This document shows, piece by piece, positions 26,397 through 35,896 of a stretch of 64,000 bases of DNA. Under the pieces are notes generated by a model. That model was not told the origin of the DNA. It saw only the letters and a program-made list of their open reading frames with translations, and did no database searches. Origin of the DNA: Streptomyces spiralis (lineage in GTDB: Bacteria > Actinomycetota > Actinomycetes > Streptomycetales > Streptomycetaceae). A program made the translations under genes and the position numbers. Numbering within the stretch: the first letter of the stretch is position 1; each line of letters starts with the position of its first letter. The stretch covers positions 274,129-338,128 of the forward strand of contig NZ_BNBC01000001.1 in the NCBI RefSeq assembly GCF_014654675.1, given 5' to 3'.

Positions 26397-26515
26397 GTCC
26401 GTCTCCCCCGTTGTCGTCGGCTGCCGGCCGGGTGTGGCCGGCCGGATTTCCGACGGACAGCCTAGAGACAGGTGTGAGCGTCCGCTCAGGGGCCCCTGGA
26501 ACGCCGCCGCTCACC

Positions 26516-26521
26516 TACAGT
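26516..26521 (+). promoter_or_regulatory. -10 box (TACAGT) of a leaderless start for the EamA-type gene
   Basis: TACAGT is followed by 6 nt and GTG 26528. No Shine-Dalgarno sequence is present. Confidence 0.55.
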
Positions 26522-26527
26522 CGGGTC

Positions 26528-27466
26528 GTGCTCTTGGGAATGGTGTGCGCGCTCGGCGCGGCGGTGTGTTTCGGTACGGCGACGGTGCTCCAGGCGGTCG
26601 CCGCCCGGGCGGCCGCCGAGCCGGGCGGCGCGCAGGGCGGCGGCGCCGACGCGGCGCTGTTGCTGCGGGCGCTGCGGCAGTGGCGGTATCTGGCGGGTCT
26701 GGCCCTGGACGGCCTGGGCTTCCTGTTGCAGATCGCGGCCCTGCGGTCGCTGCCGATCTACGCGGTGGGCGCGGCCCTGGCCTCCAGTCTCGCGGTGACG
26801 GCGGTGTCCGCGGCCCGGCTGCTGAGAGTGCGGCTGAGCGGGACGGAGTGGGCCGCGGTCGGCGTGGTCTGCGCCGGCCTGGCGATGCTGGGCCTGGCCT
26901 CGGGGACGGAGGGCGGCCGGGACGGTTCCACGGCACTGAAGTGGTCGATGCTCGCTGCGGCGCTGGCCGTGCTGGCCCTGGGCGGGGTGGCCGGCCGTCT
27001 CCCCGAGCGCGGCCGGGCCCTGCTGCTCGGCCTGGGCGCGGGCCTCGGCTTCGGTGTGGTCGAGGTGACGGTACGGCTGATCGACTCGCTGGGCCCCGCG
27101 GCACTGTTCACCAACCCCGCCTCGTACGCCCTCGTGCTGGGCGGCGGTGCAGCGTTCCTGCTGCTCACCTCGGCGCTCCAGCGCGGCTCGGTGACGACGG
27201 CCACCGCCGGCATGGTCATCGGCGAGACGATCGGCCCCGCCGCGATCGGCGTGGTGTGGCTGGGCGACCGTACGCGGGAGGGCCTGAGCTGGCTGGCGGT
27301 GCTGGGCTTCGCGGTGGCGGTGGCCGGCGCGCTGGCACTGGCGCGGTTCGGGGAGGCACCGGCGGCGACCACGACGGACGGGACGGCGGTGGCCGGGACG
27401 GCACCGGACGGGGCGACGGCGGACGGGGCGGCAGTGGCCGGGGCGGAAGCGGCCGAGCGGGGCTGA
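26528..27466 (+). CDS. EamA/DMT-like multi-pass membrane transporter
   Basis: This 312-residue protein has nine to ten hydrophobic helices in two halves, as in drug/metabolite transporters: VLLGMVCALGAAVCFGTATV, YLAGLALDGLGFLLQIAALR, PIYAVGAALASSLAVTAVSA, EWAAVGVVCAGLAMLGLASG, WSMLAAALAVLALGGVAGRL, YALVLGGGAAFLLLTSALQR and GLSWLAVLGFAVAVAGALAL. The C-terminal 35 residues are Ala/Thr/Gly/Asp repeats (TDGTAVAGTAPDGATADGAA). The substrate is unknown. It is divergent from the lipoprotein gene and convergent with the MocR regulator. Confidence 0.82.
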   Translation: MLLGMVCALGAAVCFGTATVLQAVAARAAAEPGGAQGGGADAALLLRALRQWRYLAGLALDGLGFLLQIAALRSLPIYAVGAALASSLAVTAVSAARLLRVRLSGTEWAAVGVVCAGLAMLGLASGTEGGRDGSTALKWSMLAAALAVLALGGVAGRLPERGRALLLGLGAGLGFGVVEVTVRLIDSLGPAALFTNPASYALVLGGGAAFLLLTSALQRGSVTTATAGMVIGETIGPAAIGVVWLGDRTREGLSWLAVLGFAVAVAGALALARFGEAPAATTTDGTAVAGTAPDGATADGAAVAGAEAAERG

Positions 27467-27524
27467 GCGGCACGGCGCGCACGACGGAGGCCGTGTGGTG
27501 CGGGGCCGTCCTGTGTGCGTCTTC

Positions 27525-28913
27525 TCAGGGCAGGACCCGGCACAGCGCGTCCAGGGCGGCGGCCCAGGCGTGGTCCGGCGGGGTGCCGTAGCCGACGACC
27601 AGGGCGTCCACGGGGCTGACGGCGGCCTGCTCGTGCCGGTAGCGGGACAGGCCGTGGAGGGCGAGCCCCTGCCAGGCCGCCGCCTGGACCACGGCCGGCT
27701 CGGCGCCGGGCGGCAGCAGCAGCACGGCGTGCAGTCCGGCGGCGATACCGGTGGGGCGGACGTCGGGGGCGCGGGTGGCGAGCGCCTCGACCAGTGCGTC
27801 GCGGCGGCTCCGGAAGCGCAGCCGGGCGGAGCGTACGTGACGGTCGTAGGCGCCGGAGGCGATGAACTCCGCCAGCGTCAGCTGGTCGAGCACCCCGCAG
27901 GTGTCGGAGGACCCCTTCGCCGCCGCGGCCTCGCCGGTCAGGGACGGCGGCAGCGCCATCCAGGCCAGGCGCAGACCGGGGGCCAGGGACTTGCTCGCCG
28001 TGCCCAGATGGACCACCCGGTCGGGGTCCAGGCCCTGGAGCGCGCCCACCGGCTGGCGGTCGTAGCGGAACTCGCCGTCGTAGTCGTCCTCCAGGATCAG
28101 GCCGCCGGTGCGCCGCGCCCAGTCCGTCACGGCCGTGCGCCGGTCCGGATGCAGGGGTACGCCCATCGGGAACTGATGGGAGGGGGTGAGGAGGACCGCG
28201 CCGACGTCCGGCAACTCGTCGATGAGGGTGCCGTGTTCGTCGAGGGGCAGGGGGCGGATGCGCAGTCCCGCCCGGGTCAGGAGGTCCCAGTGCACGTCCA
28301 GGCCGTACGAGTCGACGGCGACCGTGGCAGTGCCGCGCGCCCGCAGCACCTCGCCGAGGATCCTCAGGCCGTGCGAGAAGCCCGAGCACACCAGGATGTG
28401 CTCCGGGTCGGTGCGTACGCCGCGCACCCGGGCGAGGTAGCCGGCGAGGGCGGTGCGCAGTTCGGGCCGGCCGCGCGGGTCGCCGTAGCCGAGGGCGTGG
28501 TTCGGGGCCGCGGTCAGGGCGCGGCGGGCTGCCTTGAGCCACTCCGCGCGCGGGAAGGAGGCGAGGTCGGGGGTGCCGGGGCGGAGGTCGAGGGCGGGGC
28601 GGCCGGGTGCGCGGGGCGGCTGGGCCGCGTCGGCGCGCGGGGCGGCCACCGCCCGGTCGGCGACCCGGGTGCCGGAGCCCTGGCGGGCGGTGAGCCAGCC
28701 CTCGGCGACCAGGTCGGCGTAGGCGTCGGCGACCGTGTTGCGGGCGATGCCCAGGTCGGCGGCGAGGGTGCGGGAGGAGGGCAGCCGGGTGCCGGGGGCC
28801 AGACGGCCGGAGCGGACCGCCTCGCGCAGGGCGTCGGTCAGCCCTCGGCGCACGCGCGGTCCGGCCGGTTCCAGATGCAGGTCGACGCCCAGAGTGGCCC
28901 ATGTTCTCGCCAT
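27525..28913 (-). CDS. MocR/PdxR-type GntR regulator with aminotransferase-like PLP domain
   Basis: This 462-residue fusion has an N-terminal winged HTH (about 18-85: RRGLTDALREAVRSGRLAPG, LPSSRTLAADLGIARNTVAD, GWLTARQGSGTRVAD). A fold-type-I aminotransferase domain (about 105-460) follows, with the PLP lysine in HLGTASKSLAPGLRLAWMAL and LEDDYDGEFRYDRQPVGALQ. Such proteins sense PLP or amino compounds and usually control a divergent gene. Here the divergent AhpD-AhpD-PEP-mutase operon begins only 46 bp away and is the likely target. AAATGGACCATA in that gap resembles the box reported for actinobacterial PdxR, from memory. A -10 (TATGGT) 8 nt before the ATG suggests a leaderless message. Confidence 0.92.
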   Translation of the reverse strand: MARTWATLGVDLHLEPAGPRVRRGLTDALREAVRSGRLAPGTRLPSSRTLAADLGIARNTVADAYADLVAEGWLTARQGSGTRVADRAVAAPRADAAQPPRAPGRPALDLRPGTPDLASFPRAEWLKAARRALTAAPNHALGYGDPRGRPELRTALAGYLARVRGVRTDPEHILVCSGFSHGLRILGEVLRARGTATVAVDSYGLDVHWDLLTRAGLRIRPLPLDEHGTLIDELPDVGAVLLTPSHQFPMGVPLHPDRRTAVTDWARRTGGLILEDDYDGEFRYDRQPVGALQGLDPDRVVHLGTASKSLAPGLRLAWMALPPSLTGEAAAAKGSSDTCGVLDQLTLAEFIASGAYDRHVRSARLRFRSRRDALVEALATRAPDVRPTGIAAGLHAVLLLPPGAEPAVVQAAAWQGLALHGLSRYRHEQAAVSPVDALVVGYGTPPDHAWAAALDALCRVLP

Positions 28914-28959
28914 GGAAATGGACCATACTCCTGGGCTGCTTCGCGCCTAGAGTCGAAGC
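28914..28959. promoter_or_regulatory. divergent leaderless promoters and likely MocR operator
   Basis: The 46 bp between two start codons contain TATGGT on the minus strand (28927-28922, 8 nt before ATG 28913) and TAGAGT on the plus strand (28948-28953, 6 nt before ATG 28960). AAATGGACCATA (28916-28927), a candidate PLP-regulator box, covers the minus-strand -10. Binding there would affect both genes. Confidence 0.55.
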
Positions 28960-29484
28960 ATGACCACGACGCGGAACACTCCTGAGACGACGAACGGGAC
29001 GAACGCCGAGTACGCCCCCGAGCAGAGCCCCCGGATGCGCTGGGCCCAGCACGCCCCCGAGGTCTACAAGGCGATGATCCGGCTGGACGCGGCCGCCGGG
29101 CAGGGTCTGGAGCCGCGGCTGCGCGAGCTGGTCAAGATCCGCGCCTCGCAGATCAACCACTGCGCGCTCTGCCTGGACATGCACAGCAAGGACGCCCTCG
29201 CGGCCGGCGAGAGCGTGGAGCGGATCATCCAGCTCGGCGCCTGGGAGGAGTCCCGGCACTTCTACACCGAGCGGGAGCTCGCGGCCCTGGAGCTGACCGA
29301 CGCGGTCACGGTCCTCACCGACGGCTTCGTGCCGGACGAGGTGTACGACAAGGCCGCCAAGCACTTCGACGAGGAGGAACTCGCCCAGCTGATCGCCGCG
29401 ATCGCGGTGATCAACGCCTGGAACCGGTTCGGCGTGAGCACCCGTGCCGTCCCCGGCCACTACACGCCGGGGCAGTACAAGTGA
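28960..29484 (+). CDS. AhpD-like carboxymuconolactone decarboxylase family protein (copy 1)
   Basis: This 174-residue all-helical protein has the redox pair of AhpD-type alkylhydroperoxidases: HCALCLDMH with Cys68, Cys71 and His75, plus the preceding RLRELVKIRASQINH. It probably reduces peroxides or another oxidant using the CxxC site. It is followed by a paralogue whose GTG overlaps its stop by 4 nt (GTGA), and then by a PEP-mutase-like gene with the same overlap. The three therefore form a tight operon, divergent from a MocR regulator. The first 25 residues (Thr/Asn/Glu-rich) are probably disordered. Confidence 0.9.
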   Translation: MTTTRNTPETTNGTNAEYAPEQSPRMRWAQHAPEVYKAMIRLDAAAGQGLEPRLRELVKIRASQINHCALCLDMHSKDALAAGESVERIIQLGAWEESRHFYTERELAALELTDAVTVLTDGFVPDEVYDKAAKHFDEEELAQLIAAIAVINAWNRFGVSTRAVPGHYTPGQYK

Positions 29485-29927
29485 CGGCCCGGACCACCCA
29501 CCTGGACGACTCGGTGCGCGGCGCCCTGCAATCGGCGGGCGCCGCCGCGAAGCGGGGCCTGGGCGAGCCCGCCCTGGCCGAGCTGGTGCAGGTGCGCGCC
29601 TCGCAGCTCAACCACTGCGCGTTCTGCCTCGACATGCATCTGGGCCTCGCCCGCAAGCACGGCGTGAGCGAGCGGCAGCTCGACCTCCTGGACGCCTGGG
29701 AAGAGGCCGGAGACGTCTTCAGCGAACGGGAACGGGCGGCGCTGGCCCTGACCGAGGCGGTCACCGTCCTCACCGACGGCTTCGTGCCGGACGCGGTCCA
29801 CGAACAGGCCGCCAAGCACTTCGACGAGCCCCGGCTGGCCCATCTGATCGCGCTGATCAGCGTCATCAACACCTGGAACCGCCTGATGGTCAGCCGCCGG
29901 ATCCCCGCCGGGAGCGCCAAGTGGTGA
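29481..29927 (+). CDS. AhpD-like carboxymuconolactone decarboxylase family protein (copy 2)
   Basis: This 148-residue paralogue has HCAFCLDMH with Cys46, Cys49 and His53. It shares RASQ.NHCA.CLDMH and AVTVLTDGFVPD with copy 1, so the pair arose by tandem duplication. Its N-terminus is shorter. The two could form hetero-oligomers, since AhpD-like proteins are trimers or hexamers. GTG 29481 overlaps the previous stop by 4 nt, and its own TGA overlaps the next GTG at 29924. Confidence 0.9.
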   Translation: MTARTTHLDDSVRGALQSAGAAAKRGLGEPALAELVQVRASQLNHCAFCLDMHLGLARKHGVSERQLDLLDAWEEAGDVFSERERAALALTEAVTVLTDGFVPDAVHEQAAKHFDEPRLAHLIALISVINTWNRLMVSRRIPAGSAKW

Positions 29928-30652
29928 GCGGCGCCGAGGCATTCCGCGCGCTGCACCAGGGGCGCGCCCCGGGCGATCCCCTGGTCCTGCCCGGCCCGTG
30001 GGACGCGGCCAGTGCCCGCGTGTTCGCCGAGGCGGGGTTCCCGGCGCTCGCGACGCCCAGCCACGGGGTCGCCGCCTCTCTCGGGTACGAGGACGGGAAG
30101 ACCCCGGCCGACGAGATGTTCGCGGCGGTGGCCCGGATCGCACGGGCGGTGGACGTGCCGGTGTCGGCGGACATCGAGGACGGGTACGGGCTCGCCCCGA
30201 AGGAGCTGGTGGAGCGGCTGCTGGAGGCGGGGGCCGTCGGCTGCAACCTGGAGGACTCGCGCGGGGGCACCCTGAAGGACCCGCAGGAGCACGCCGACTT
30301 CCTCGCCGAGGTCCGCTCGGTCGCGGCCGACCGGCTCTTCGTCAACGCCCGCGTCGACGTCTTCGCCCACGGCGACGGCGACCCCGAACGGGCCGTCGAG
30401 CGGGCCGCGTTGTACACGGCGGCGGGCGCGGACTGCGTGTACCCGATCCTCGCCCCGGCTGACGTACTGCCGTTGCTGCGGGCGGGGACCCAGGGCCCGC
30501 TGAACATGCTGGCCCGGCTGGACGGCACGGGGCCCTCACCCACCGAACTCGGCGAGCTCGGAGCCACGCGGATCACGTTCGGGCCGGGACTCCAGCGGCG
30601 TGCCGCACAGGCGCTCGGCGACATCGCCGCCGGTCTTCGCCGGAGCGGCTGA
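29924..30652 (+). CDS. isocitrate lyase/PEP mutase superfamily protein
   Basis: This 242-residue TIM-barrel protein has the superfamily motifs LVLPGPWDAASARVFAEAGF, ALATPSHGVAASLGYEDGK, VPVSADIEDGYGLAPKELVE, AGAVGCNLEDSRGG and LFVNARVDVFAHGDGDP. The DIEDGYG Mg-binding Asp/Glu and NLEDS are typical. The isocitrate-lyase KKCGH loop is absent, so it is a phosphonomutase, methylisocitrate-lyase-like or oxaloacetate hydrolase-type enzyme with unknown substrate. The start is GTG 29924 (or 29921). It is the last gene of the AhpD operon and ends 40 nt before a palindromic element. Confidence 0.85.
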   Translation: MSGAEAFRALHQGRAPGDPLVLPGPWDAASARVFAEAGFPALATPSHGVAASLGYEDGKTPADEMFAAVARIARAVDVPVSADIEDGYGLAPKELVERLLEAGAVGCNLEDSRGGTLKDPQEHADFLAEVRSVAADRLFVNARVDVFAHGDGDPERAVERAALYTAAGADCVYPILAPADVLPLLRAGTQGPLNMLARLDGTGPSPTELGELGATRITFGPGLQRRAAQALGDIAAGLRRSG

Positions 30653-30692
30653 GAGCGGCGACGCCGCCGGTCGCCGTCCCCGCCGGGGACTC

Positions 30693-30753
30693 CTAGGGGG
30701 TGTCTCTCGAACATGCCGGGCTGATCCGGCCTGATCGGCGAGACGCCCCCTAG
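30693..30753. repeat. 61-bp palindromic element with CTAG-ended terminal inverted repeats
   Basis: CTAGGGGGTGTCTC (30693-30706) and GAGACGCCCCCTAG (30740-30753) are 14-bp inverted repeats with one G-T mismatch. An inner GCCGG...CCGGC hairpin lies between them. It separates convergent genes, and the TAG stop of the minus-strand gene (30752-30750) lies in its right arm. It may serve as a bidirectional terminator and may be a small dispersed repeat. Confidence 0.65.
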
Positions 30754-31769
30754 CCGCACGAACCGCCCGGTGGGCAGAAGGAGTTCAGTGCGGCGGTGAG
30801 CGGGGCGCGAATGCGGGCGGTGGGGAGGGTGGCGGGGCCGCTGACGCGGATGGCGTAGAGGGTGCCGTCGGCGGCCTGGAAGCGGTGGTCGACGACCTGG
30901 CGGGGGCCCTTGTCCGCGTCGTCGTAGCGGTAGGTCAGCTCGGCCCAGGTGGGGCCCGAGTCGCGGCCCAGGGCCTCGTAGCCGGGTTGCCGGGCGAAGC
31001 CGTAGCCGGGGTCGCTCTCGGCCAGGCCCAGGGAGGTGGCCGGGGAGTCCTCCGTGACCGCGAAGATCTGGAGCTGACGGCCGTCGGACGGGGAGTCGTA
31101 GTAGACGACCGGCGCCTTCTCGCCCTGCTTCTGCCTGCGGGTCCAGCCCTCGGGGACGTCGAGCGTGTAGCCGACGGGGTCCTGGGCGTGGCGGTAGCCG
31201 GGGGCGGGTGCGGTCGCGGGGGCGGCCGGGGGCGAGGCCGGGGCATCCTGGCCGGGATCGGTCGCCGGGGTACCGTTCCCCGAGTCCGCCGAGTCCCGCG
31301 AAGAGGGGAGCGCGGAGGACGCCGGGGGCGAGGTGGTGACGGTGACGCCGGTCGCCGGGCCGGCCGACGAGCCGGTGGAGCCGTCCCGCAGCAGGACGTA
31401 CCAGACCCCCGCGCCGGCTCCCGCCCCCAGCACGGCCGCCGCGGCCACCGCCGCCAGGACGCGGCCCCCGCGGTGAGCCCCGCCCGCGGGGCCCCGCGCC
31501 GGCGCGGGCGCCGCGTACGGCGGAGGCGACGGAGGCGCCGCGGATGGCACGTACGGCGAAGGCGACGGGCCCGCCGCGGGCGGCACGTACGGCGAGGGCG
31601 GCGGTGTTTTCCAAGGGGGCGGCAGCGGGGTGCTCGTCCGGGTCTCGGCGGACGCCCACAGCGGCTCCGGAGACCGTCCCTCCGATCCTCCCCAGGCCGC
31701 CTGGCCTCTGTCCTCGCTCGGCTCGTGCGCCGGTCCCGAACCGGAGCTGTGGCCGTCCCAACCGCTCAT
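30750..31769 (-). CDS. Pro-rich single-pass membrane protein with extracellular domain
   Basis: This 339-residue protein has a cytoplasmic Pro/Ser/Tyr-rich N-terminus with repeats (SPYVPPAAGPSPSPYVPSAA), one membrane helix (VLAAVAAAAVLGAGAGAGVW), and a Ser/Thr/Pro linker. An outer domain of about 130 residues follows (YRHAQDPVGYTLDVPEGWTR, YYDSPSDGRQLQIFAVTEDS, WAELTYRYDDADKGPRQVVD, CPPGGSCG). The outer part resembles domains seen after the membrane helix in actinobacterial Ser/Thr kinases and related surface proteins, but no kinase is here. I chose ATG 31769 because the upstream extension (ARMTSKSVRRYGST) looks non-coding. The TAG stop is inside the palindromic element. Confidence 0.8.
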   Translation of the reverse strand: MSGWDGHSSGSGPAHEPSEDRGQAAWGGSEGRSPEPLWASAETRTSTPLPPPWKTPPPSPYVPPAAGPSPSPYVPSAAPPSPPPYAAPAPARGPAGGAHRGGRVLAAVAAAAVLGAGAGAGVWYVLLRDGSTGSSAGPATGVTVTTSPPASSALPSSRDSADSGNGTPATDPGQDAPASPPAAPATAPAPGYRHAQDPVGYTLDVPEGWTRRQKQGEKAPVVYYDSPSDGRQLQIFAVTEDSPATSLGLAESDPGYGFARQPGYEALGRDSGPTWAELTYRYDDADKGPRQVVDHRFQAADGTLYAIRVSGPATLPTARIRAPLTAALNSFCPPGGSCG

Positions 31770-31864
31770 CGTGAACCCCCCGAAGCCACCCCGCCGGGTA
31801 CTGCCGTACCGCCGTACCGATTTCGACGTCATTCGCGCCATTCGACGGTAGCGGCGAAAACGGC

Positions 31865-31904
31865 CACGGGCCCCGTTCCGGACGAAACCGGAACGGGGCC
31901 CGTG
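31865..31904 (-). terminator. mdh terminator hairpin
   Basis: CACGGGCCCCGTTCCGG (31865-31881) pairs perfectly with CCGGAACGGGGCCCGTG (31888-31904) around a 6-nt loop. It lies 63 nt after the mdh stop. Confidence 0.85.
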
Positions 31905-31967
31905 CGGGGTCGTGACGAAGCGAGCCCTACGACGACGGCCGCTCGACTCGGATCGGCCCGGAGCGAC

Positions 31968-33332
<1,365 letters not shown>

Positions 33333-34463
33333 TCACGTCGTGCAGCCCGTCCGCCCCGACGCCAGCGTCACGCACGCCCTCGCCTGGGCGGCGTCCTTCA
33401 CGGCCACCATCGGTGTGTACGCGATCGTGTCGCCGGGTTCGGTGACCTTGTCGGTCTCCGTGCGCGTGCCGGCCGTCACCTGTACCTGGTCGCCCTGCGC
33501 GGCCTGGGTGATACGGCCCCAGGCGGCGCCGCAGGTCTTGCTGTAGCGCACCTCGACGACGGTCGTTCCCACGGTGACGCTGCGGGCCGTGGTCACCAGC
33601 TCGCCGCTGCACCCCATGGCCTCGGCGTCCTTGCCGGTGCAGCCGGCCCCGTCGCACTTCACTCCGGGCGGCAGGGCGGCGCCTGTGCTCACGGACGGCG
33701 ACGGTGACCTCCTCGCGTCCGGGGCCTTGCGCCCGTCGTCGCCGCCGGTGAAGTGGAAGACGGCGCCGATCACCACCAGCACCGCGACCATGCCCGCGAG
33801 GAACATCGTCAGCTGCCGCCCCCGCGCCCCGAACCGACTCGGCGTACCGGTCTGCGGTGGACGGGGGCCGGATCCCGGGGCCGGCGCGGCACCGGAGGCG
33901 GCGTCGGAGACGGGGGCCGCGTCCCGCGCATCCCGCGCGTCCGCGTCGGAGGCCGTCGGCTGCGGCGGCACCACCGTCGGGGACACACCTGCCGGACCCG
34001 CGACGCCGGGCGCGGCCAGCCCGGGTGCCGCCGTGGCGCTGCCGCCCGTGCGGGCGCCCGGCGTGCTCCGGGCTCCGTCGGCTCGCGCGCCCCCGCCGGA
34101 CACCGCTCCGGGCCCCGTCGCACCGGACTCGCCCAGCACCGCCCGGGCCTGGGCGATCCGGATGGCCTCCATGGTCCTGTCGTGGCGCAACTCCGCGCGG
34201 CTCCAGGCCCGCTCGGCGAGCTCCCACATCGTGGTGAGATGGACCGGGTTGCTGCCGGTGACCTCGGCGAGGGCGACCACCGCCCCCTTGGGCGCCAGGA
34301 GCCGGCCGCCCAGGTAGCGCTCCCACGACGTCCTGCTGTAGCCGGTGCGGTCGGCGAGCGCGGCGACGCTCAGACCGCTGCGGTCGACCAGCCGCCGCAG
34401 CTGCCCCGCGAACTCCTTGACCTGCGGGTCGAGTTCATCGGGCAGAGCCTTCCAACGAGCCAT
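33333..34463 (-). CDS. HTH membrane protein with C-terminal DUF2690-type outer domain
   Basis: This 376-residue protein has a cytoplasmic XRE-like HTH (about 8-70): LVDRSGLSVAALADRTGYSR then TSWERYLGGRLLAPKGAVVA. An Ala/Gly/Pro/Ser linker and one membrane helix (LTMFLAGMVAVLVVIGAVFH) follow. An outer domain has paired Cys (CDGAGCTGKDAEAMGCSGEL, VEVRYSKTCGAAWGRITQAA) that fits DUF2690. It could carry an envelope signal to DNA across the membrane. It is paralogous in its HTH to the next gene (34546-35070), sharing YSxxSWxRYL. ATG 34463 was preferred over an upstream in-frame extension that lacks conserved features. Confidence 0.85.
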   Translation of the reverse strand: MARWKALPDELDPQVKEFAGQLRRLVDRSGLSVAALADRTGYSRTSWERYLGGRLLAPKGAVVALAEVTGSNPVHLTTMWELAERAWSRAELRHDRTMEAIRIAQARAVLGESGATGPGAVSGGGARADGARSTPGARTGGSATAAPGLAAPGVAGPAGVSPTVVPPQPTASDADARDARDAAPVSDAASGAAPAPGSGPRPPQTGTPSRFGARGRQLTMFLAGMVAVLVVIGAVFHFTGGDDGRKAPDARRSPSPSVSTGAALPPGVKCDGAGCTGKDAEAMGCSGELVTTARSVTVGTTVVEVRYSKTCGAAWGRITQAAQGDQVQVTAGTRTETDKVTEPGDTIAYTPMVAVKDAAQARACVTLASGRTGCTT

Positions 34464-34545
34464 CGCGACTCCCCCTCTTCCCCCTTGCACGGATTGCCCG
34501 CACCGGCCCGGCTGTTGGGCGACTTCTCCCCAGATCCCTAGTTTG

Positions 34546-35070
34546 TCACCCCAGGGCAAGAGTGCCCACGACGGCGGTGAGCACCAGGGCGACGAGCAGC
34601 ACGACGGCATACAGCAGGAGGCGTCCGCCCGGCCCGGGACGCGGCCGTTCCTCCGGCCGGTCCCACCAGGGCACGGTGGGGACTTCCTCGTAGACCTCAT
34701 GGGTCTCGCGGGCGTCGTGGGTGTCGTAGGTCCAGGTCTTCGCCCGGAGCTGAGCGGCCCCGTCCATGGCGCCCGTCTCCGGCACCGCGGCCGGTCTGGG
34801 CCAGACCTTGACCGCCATCTCCCAGCGCACGGTGTGCCGTTCGGCGTCCGCGCCGGTCAGGCCCGCGACCCGGCACAGGGCGGCGACCGCATGCCGCGGC
34901 GGCGGCTGGCCGGCGTTGAGGTAGCGCTGCCAGGAGGACTTGCTGTACGCGGTGCGCGCACCCAGCGCGGCCAGGCTGAGGCCGGTCCCGTCCTTGAGGA
35001 GCCGCAACTGCTCCACGAAGTGCCGTACTTCCGGCGGCAGATCGTCCGGCAGCGGCTGCCAGGCGCCCAT
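34546..35070 (-). CDS. HTH protein with C-terminal membrane helix
   Basis: This 174-residue protein has an XRE-like HTH (about 10-70): LPPEVRHFVEQLRLLKDGTG, LSLAALGARTAYSKSSWQRY and PPRHAVAALCRVAGLTGADA. A Glu/Thr/Asp-rich linker and a final membrane helix (LLLYAVVLLVALVLTAVVGT) follow, with almost nothing outside. It lacks the DUF2690 outer domain of its downstream neighbour and looks like a shortened paralogue. ATG 35070 is preceded by GGGAGG. The two genes are on the same strand with an 82-bp gap, so co-transcription is likely. The DNA targets are unknown. Confidence 0.83.
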   Translation of the reverse strand: MGAWQPLPDDLPPEVRHFVEQLRLLKDGTGLSLAALGARTAYSKSSWQRYLNAGQPPPRHAVAALCRVAGLTGADAERHTVRWEMAVKVWPRPAAVPETGAMDGAAQLRAKTWTYDTHDARETHEVYEEVPTVPWWDRPEERPRPGPGGRLLLYAVVLLVALVLTAVVGTLALG

Positions 35071-35344
35071 CCCACACCTCCCGGCATCCTCGCGTCGCCC
35101 CTCGCGGAGAGTGACGAGGACGGCGGGTGGATCGGTTCCCACGCCGGGCGCGGGCACCCCTGTGGCAGAGCGCGGACACCGTAGCGGAATGGTCACTTCC
35201 GTGCCACAGCGCACGGACAGCCGTTGAACAGGCCGTTCACCATGCAGGAGTGTTGTTCCCGACGGCGGTCCGTCCTTACTCGGGGGAGAGGATGGGCCGC
35301 CGTCACCGTAGCCGTACGGGGGTAAGGACGCCGTCAGCCGTTCG

Positions 35345-35896
35345 TCAGCTGTTGCGGACCGTGAAATGCAGCGCGTCGTCCAGGAACGGGATCTCCACCC
35401 AGGGCTTCGGCTGGGCCGCAAGCGCCAGCAGCACGATCGCGCAGCCCAGGATCCCGTAGGTGACGATGTCCGTGAAACGGGAGCGGACGGCGAGCATGCC
35501 GACGCGGGGCAGGACCCAGCGCAGCACGGCACCGCCCAGCAGTCCGGCCCCGATCAGCAGCAGCCCGACCCGGAACGCGTCGAAGGCGGTCACCAGCAGG
35601 CCGAGCCCGACCAGGACCAGCACGGCGAGCAGCGGCCACTGCCGCGCGGGGGCCGGGGCGTCGCTCGATGCGGCACGGCCGCCGCCCTCGGGCCGTGCCG
35701 TGTCCTTCGTCAGCAGCGGGAAGCGGCGCGTGACCCGCCGCGACGGGGCCCCGGCGTCCGGCGCGCCGCCCGGATCCCGGACCTGCTCCGGTCCCTGGTC
35801 CCGGCCCGCGTCCCGCGTCTCCACTGCGTCCGGCATCTCCCGGACCTCCTGTGCGTCCCGGGCGTCCCGCGGGGCGCCGCTCGCCTCAGCCGACAC
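35345..35896 (-). CDS. DUF3017 family membrane protein
   Basis: This 183-residue protein has a charged N-terminus of about 85 residues (many Asp, Arg, Glu) followed by three hydrophobic segments ([60 protein letters not shown]). The order and the [20 protein letters not shown] stretch match DUF3017, which commonly follows folD in actinobacteria. GTG 35896 overlaps the folD stop by 11 nt, so translation is coupled. The function is unknown; the constant link to folD is the best clue. Confidence 0.85.
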   Translation of the reverse strand: MSAEASGAPRDARDAQEVREMPDAVETRDAGRDQGPEQVRDPGGAPDAGAPSRRVTRRFPLLTKDTARPEGGGRAASSDAPAPARQWPLLAVLVLVGLGLLVTAFDAFRVGLLLIGAGLLGGAVLRWVLPRVGMLAVRSRFTDIVTYGILGCAIVLLALAAQPKPWVEIPFLDDALHFTVRNS

